The notes below the pieces were generated by a model, which saw nothing but the letters and a program-made list of their open reading frames with translations, ran no database searches and was not told where the DNA came from. A program made the translations under genes and the position numbers. Source: Daucus carota subsp. sativus (taxonomy: Eukaryota; Streptophyta; Magnoliopsida; Apiales; Apiaceae). From it: a stretch of 64,000 nt of DNA. The stretch lies in contig NC_030384.2 of the NCBI RefSeq assembly GCF_001625215.2, positions 28,880,527-28,944,526 of the forward strand, in the 5' to 3' direction. Shown here piece by piece: positions 58,732 to 64,000 of the stretch; positions within the stretch are counted from its first letter, which is position 1; the number at the start of each line of letters is the position of its first letter.

Positions 58732-60074
58732 TTTAAATTTCATCAAAATTGGATTGTATTTTTTAACTTTATAAAATGATGGATTGTTTAGTATATTTGA
58801 TATTTCTAGAAATCTTTTCATCTCCAAAATCCAAATTTTGGAGGATTCTACTTAAATTTCAAGGAAAATTCACAGAGATTTTCTTTGAGAGTAGAAAAAT
58901 CCAAAGAGATTGAATACACACCCTAAGCACAAAACCTTTATGTATATTATATTAATATGAATAAATGTCTAATTTGGGGAAATAAAAACTGAATGAGTAC
59001 ATCTTATTAAATAGGGAGCACGGTTCTGTTTGAACGGTTTTGGAGGTCCAAACCGACTTTTTCGATTTCAAAAAATTACAAACCGTATCCAAATCGAATG
59101 TTATAAAAATCAATCCAAATCAATTGTACACTTTTATTAGATTATAATAATTTTAAGTGTTCTCTTTTTTTGTCACTTAGCAAAATACTTAATAAAAGAA
59201 AAAAGTGAAACTTCTATAACTCTTCAATATAAATAATTTTAGGTGCTACCCTTATATATTGTTATGAAAACAAACAATTCATTTTATCTTAAAAACTAAA
59301 TAAAATGTTTTATTTAAAAGAGAAAAAGAAAAAAGGTCAATTATTAATGAACTGTATATAAAATAAGGATGAAGAAAATGGAGAAGAATAATTTCAAAAA
59401 TAGGAAATATTTATAATATCGATCAACACTTAAATACCTCAATTAAATCTATAAAAATATTAATTATATAACATACGTACTAGGTTAGGATATTTCGGTC
59501 GGGTTTAAAAATGAAAACCGAAACCAAACAAAAAAATTTCGATTTCTAATTATCAAAACCAAAAAAACCATTAAGAAAACCATTCGCCTGCGGTTTGTAC
59601 GGGTTGCGGATAATTATGCTAAGCCTACTATTAACTGTACTATTCCATCACCCCCATATAAGAGTTGGAACTCGAGTATTATTGTGTGAATGATACAAAA
59701 ATTCTAGCAATTCAAATTTTATTTCGAGTCAAAACAAGTGTTAAGGAGAATCGTTTGTTAAAATTCAAAAGAAGATTTCACTTTAGTTAGCTTAATATGC
59801 TGTCCGATGACCATAAGAGTATTGACTTGTTCTTCTCTACATGTCATGCAAATATGTCACAGGGCATAAATATATTACATGGGTTGTTTCGTGGAGGCAC
59901 CCAGCCCCCATATCATGATCCATGTCAGGGTCACAATCTAGAACCATTCAAGAAAACTCTTTCTTGACCATTTGTTGGGACTTTATGTATCAGTTGATGT
60001 GTTAATTAAACAACCTCAAATAATACAACTCAACAATTATGCAGTGTCTTGTCATAAATTGTCAAGCCTGGTTC
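58732..60074. other. intergenic, AT-rich
   Basis: Contains words such as ccaaaccgactttttcg and ggtttgtacgggttgcgg, likely worn hAT-type relics (about 59.02-59.6 kb), but no defined ends. No gene seen. Confidence 0.4.
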
Positions 60075-60921
60075 GGGCGGAACCAGGACTAAAAGTTAGG
60101 GGGGGCTGAAAAATATTTCGTCATCTATACTTGCATAAATAGCTTTCTCAATATATATCATTATACTATCATTCATTCATGCATCTTCCATCCTATTACG
60201 CTGATAATCTTGATTGCTTTCATAGCAAAAAAAACCCTCTCAACAGTAGCAATGACAACCGGTAAAACCAGAGCTAACTCAACCAGAAGATAAACCAAGG
60301 GATAAATAGTGTGTCTGTGTGTTTTAACCATCATGACATAAAGATTTCCTATATTTTGAAGTCCAGATTAATCTCCGCTCTCATATCATAGATAAAATTG
60401 TGTAACTGATTTGGCAACAACTCCAAGTCTAGTAAAGAGAAATTCTTTGGATAAAATTGTGCAAGGCAGACCAGTTTTAAGTTATTGAAATTTGAAAATT
60501 AATTTCTAGGATCCAAAGAGCCAATGCAAAGTAGTAGCTCTATGTTTCCTCGCACCTCTTCAAGAACTTAAGAGCTCTATTTACTTTCTCAACAATGAGG
60601 AGCACACTTTCCCTTTTAACTATATTTTATATTATTTTTCCAATGTACAAAGTACTCAGTATGCATCATACAGTTTTCATGATCTAGTTGCTCTGAATGT
60701 ATCTCTTTGAATGTATTTGTTAATTAAACTCTCTTTAGACTAAGTGCCTTCTCTTTTCTTCTTTTATATTAAGTCTCTCTATGACATTTATGATTCAGCG
60801 AGGCTAATAAAATTATATTGACATCACAAATTCAGCGGGGGCTGGAAAAAAAATATACACTGTATTTTTTAGGTTAGGGGGGGCTCTAGCATCCCCTAGC
60901 CCCCCTCTGGTTCCGCCACTG
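60075..60921. mobile_element. 847-bp TIR element, GGCGGAACCAG ends
   Basis: Left gggcggaaccaggact with gttagggggggctgaaa; right (complement) cagtggcggaaccag, next to ccccctagcccccc. Flanked by ctggttc on both sides (60068-60074 and 60922-60928). The interior has no long open frame. It is a non-autonomous element of hAT or Mutator type; the class is uncertain. Confidence 0.6.
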
Positions 60922-61269
60922 CTGGTTCTCATGCTCTGACTAAAAACCTCAAAACAACAACATTACTGTATTCCTGAATGGCTGAATACCTGTACTCAGC
61001 AGCAGAAGACTCATTTCGAAAGTTTAAAGACTGAGCTGCTTGAGTCCTCTCGGAGTTTCTTTTTTCATATTTGACTCGGATAATCTGATAAAACTAGAAT
61101 ATTGAGCTGTAAGTCAGTAACGCAGACGACCCTTGTACCGTTCTTCTTCCCTGTTGAGGAATGAGGAGCATGCTTAGGAGTTATAGCTCGACAAAAAGCA
61201 GAAACTGGTGTGTTTATGGTTCAAGTGCTTTTCCGGGGCAAAATAGAGCTTGATTGACCTTTTCAACTT

Positions 61270-63740
61270 CTATTCCGTATTTTCCAATCCTAGCTTCCAA
61301 CACTTTGGGTCCAGTTCAGCCTGTTAACCATAAATATTTCAATGTCATTAATAAGCCAAATAATTTGTCCTCATCGCACCTATAATGTTGCTGGTTATTA
61401 AGGAAACAATATCCTGTGTTGATTGCAAGTAAACAGTTTCTTTGGATCCCATGTGGGGAAACATTATAAAGAAACATCAATTCGAGATTTCACCCAAAGA
61501 AATAAGAAGTGAAGTGAGAATATATGGAATTTATGCCAGTGAAAGAAATATATACCTGGAATTCTTTATCTCTCCACTGGAATGAACATCCACGACTTTC
61601 TAGATATTTAATAAGAGGTCTTGGGAACAATGTTCGGAAAGATACATGAAGCTTCACTTTTGTTAATTCCTCGCATGCCAAGAGTGTAGTACCTAATCCA
61701 CTGGGAGTTAAACCTTTCAAATGTAGTATAGTTAAACTCTGTAGACAGCTGAAACTGGCCAGCGTCAAGAGCCCAACATCAGTAACTGAGCTATATGACA
61801 AGTTTATCTGCAAAATTTTAAATAAACAACTATTAATGAATAGAAGTGTTCCTTTGGAGCGGCTATAACTATAATCATACTAAAATGGAAAGCATGTTTA
61901 CTTGTCGGAGATTTTGGGAAAAGTGAGCAAATGGAACCATTCCCAGGTCATCAATAAGGTAACACTTTTTAATGTCTAGCTTAGTTAGTTGTCTGCATCC
62001 CACAGCTATAGCGGCTAGACCAAAAGACGTGATAAGAGGGCATCCTCGACTTTCAAAGGTGTGTATCTTGGAACACTTCGACAATGATATCAAGGAGGTA
62101 TCTGTAATATCATTACAGTAGGCTATATTAATCATTTGAAGATTATTACAGCCATCAGAAATTGCGAAGATACCCTTATCTGATATTCCAGCACACCTGA
62201 ATGAACAACAGAGTCATGTTTAACTAATTAGGTAAAGTCACAAGTCAGAATGTTAAGGAAATACAGTTTTGAAATAATATATTAAATCATGTCGTAACAG
62301 TATCTCAGGTCTGGTATGATAGTATCCTAGTAATATGGAAATACTTTGCCCTATACTTGTAATGGAAGCTTTTCCTTTCTACTTGTTTTAAGATAAATCT
62401 GCTCTCTTTGTTTGAGTAAAACATGTTTCTCCATTGACAACTTGCTATTAAAAATAATATAAAGTTTCCATATATGAAGAAGATATTATTTAAGTCAATC
62501 CTTCACTTCTAAATCTTTTGCAAAGAAGCCATTGATGGTAACTAGGAGTTCATATTGCACTATTGACCTAGACACTTATGAATGATGTAACAATAACCTG
62601 TAAAAGTTATGACTGGAAGTGATTACCTGTATAGATCAAGCTCTGTAAGTTTTGAGCAGCCCATTCCGATATAAGCAAGCCCCTCATTTGTAATGTTGAG
62701 ACAAATTCCTAGTTTTAAGCTGGCCAGATTTGAGCACCTTGAGATAGATACCAACCCTGTTAAGACATATAAAATGAGTACTTTGCCACAAGAATTAATG
62801 GTTCATCAATTGCAATAAGACAATGGGGTAACCTTCATCATCAACTTCATTATCTGTAAGGTCAAGTTCCTCTAGAAAATGGCAACGCTGTCCAATCAAG
62901 ATGTAAGATTCCCTTGGAACCAGGGTGCATGACTCCATCCTGAATGAGGTTAGGGAGGTGCAAGAATTTGTGATGTTGGCAATTGACTTGTGAGTTATTT
63001 TGCGGCAACATGTAATATCTAGTTTCCTCAAGTCCTTGTGTTTTGTTACAAGAGATGAGAGACCTTCATCTGTCACTCCTAAGCATTTACTTAAACTTAC
63101 TTCCCTCAACGAAGCACACCAATTTCCAATTGCTTTCAGTCCAGAACAAGTAACCTGACAACCATCTAATTTGATTGACTGCAACAAGGAACATTTTTGC
63201 AAAGTATTTGCAAGAGCAAGAGTCACCTGAGCCACCAACAATAGGATATGTATAAGCTGAGAGCAACTTATAAACTGCATCAGAAAAAGCATATGAGTTC
63301 TAACACTTACAGGAGAGCCATATGCTAAGATAAGTTCTCGTAGAGGTTTAGCTTCATTTATTAGCGAAGACAAACCAGCATGATTTACATTCTCACAGCA
63401 AGAAATGTTAAGGGCCTGTTGAAGAAAACAAAGATTTAAGCAAGAAATCAAACTGCTTACAGAAGCCAACCACAATAAATTAACATACATCAGTAGTAGT
63501 GTGTGTATATCGAAATACATGTTCAAGAAACTAGTCGCTTGAGCTATCCCATTTGCCTGGTGTAACTTCCAATATTACTTTCTTTGTTTAACTGGTTCAT
63601 GTTGATAAGGCTACCTGTAAAGTTTTGAATCCATGTTTAAGAGCAGCAAGGCTGTCATCATCAATTGCAATGCATCCTTCTAGAACCAAATGCTCCAAGT
63701 GTTCTAATTTCATGACTTGCGAAAGGCATTTCTCAGTGAT
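61270..63740 (-). CDS. F-box/LRR-repeat protein, FBL3/RAE1-like (5' part outside window)
   Basis: C-terminal leucine-rich repeats of an SCF substrate receptor. Exons seen: 63740-63615, 63415-63311, 63226-62833, 62756-62627, 62196-61902, 61807-61556, 61320-61270, all phase-consistent, about 450 residues. LRR units carry the C-type consensus, for example [72 protein letters not shown] and [20 protein letters not shown]. The end is [16 protein letters not shown]. This matches Arabidopsis FBL3 (At5g01720, RAE1), which controls STOP1 turnover in aluminium and low-pH response. The F-box and first repeats must lie right of base 64000, since 63741-64000 reads as intron. No break is seen in the visible part. 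Confidence 0.88.
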
Positions 63741-64000
63741 CTGCTTAGGAAGAAAAGAAAGGTAACAAAAAATTAGTCCGAGATAATAAGTTCGACAAAG
63801 CAATTGATTGACCTAAAGATGCAACTCATCAAATCCTGCAAACTTATGAACATGACTATAAGACATGAACATCTTGCCAGATTAATGATTTGTGTACCAT
63901 CTACTATTACAATAATCCGATTACTAAGTTTGACACAAAATTTCCACTGCTCTTCCCCACCAGAAACAAAAAAAAACATAATTTAGTGCAATATCACTTA

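Overview
The window is nuclear DNA of a flowering plant. It is AT-rich, its genes are split by short GT-AG introns, it carries a plant microRNA gene (MIR390), and its spacers are crowded with MITEs. The protein families point to a eudicot. An asterid, perhaps an Apiaceae relative, is a guess from repeat style only.

Layout. At 1-12.1 kb there are five tandem TBL/XOAT-type polysaccharide O-acetyltransferase genes on the + strand. The first is cut by the window edge and the fourth has lost its GDS serine block. Two decayed stubs of the TBL 3' end follow at 12.2-12.4 kb. MIR390 lies at 13.56-13.74 kb (+). A DREB2-type AP2/ERF pseudogene fills 15.9-18.5 kb (-), with an 84-residue tandem repeat in its tail and a 547-bp foldback MITE inside its last coding part. 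A peroxisomal MIF/tautomerase gene (MDL3-like) is at 19.6-21.2 kb (-). From 21.3 to 32.3 kb there is no host gene I can support; the stretch holds Stowaway MITEs, a 2.3-kb solo LTR and a nested hAT element.

A GT47 exostosin-family glycosyltransferase is at 32.4-36.2 kb (+) and a patellin (PATL6-like) at 40.3-42.3 kb (+), separated by nested MITEs. A PP2C gene with three frame breaks is at 44.3-46.1 kb (-), an FkbM-type methyltransferase at 48.6-50.1 kb (-), a group I WRKY (WRKY33-like) at 55.0-57.3 kb (-), and the 3' part of an F-box/LRR gene (FBL3/RAE1-like) at 61.3-63.7 kb (-), running off the right edge.

The genes do not form a pathway, but their order is informative. From memory, Arabidopsis carries TBL34, MIR390a, DREB19 and WRKY33 close together on chromosome 2 (At2g38320-38470); TBL35, MDL2, a PP2C, a methyltransferase and FBL3/RAE1 close together on chromosome 5 (At5g01620-01720); and MDL3 beside PATL6 on chromosome 3 (At3g51660-51670). 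The window looks like one less-fractionated version of the ancestral block whose duplicates are spread over those three places. Local change is by tandem duplication (TBL), decay (DREB2, PP2C) and MITE insertion.
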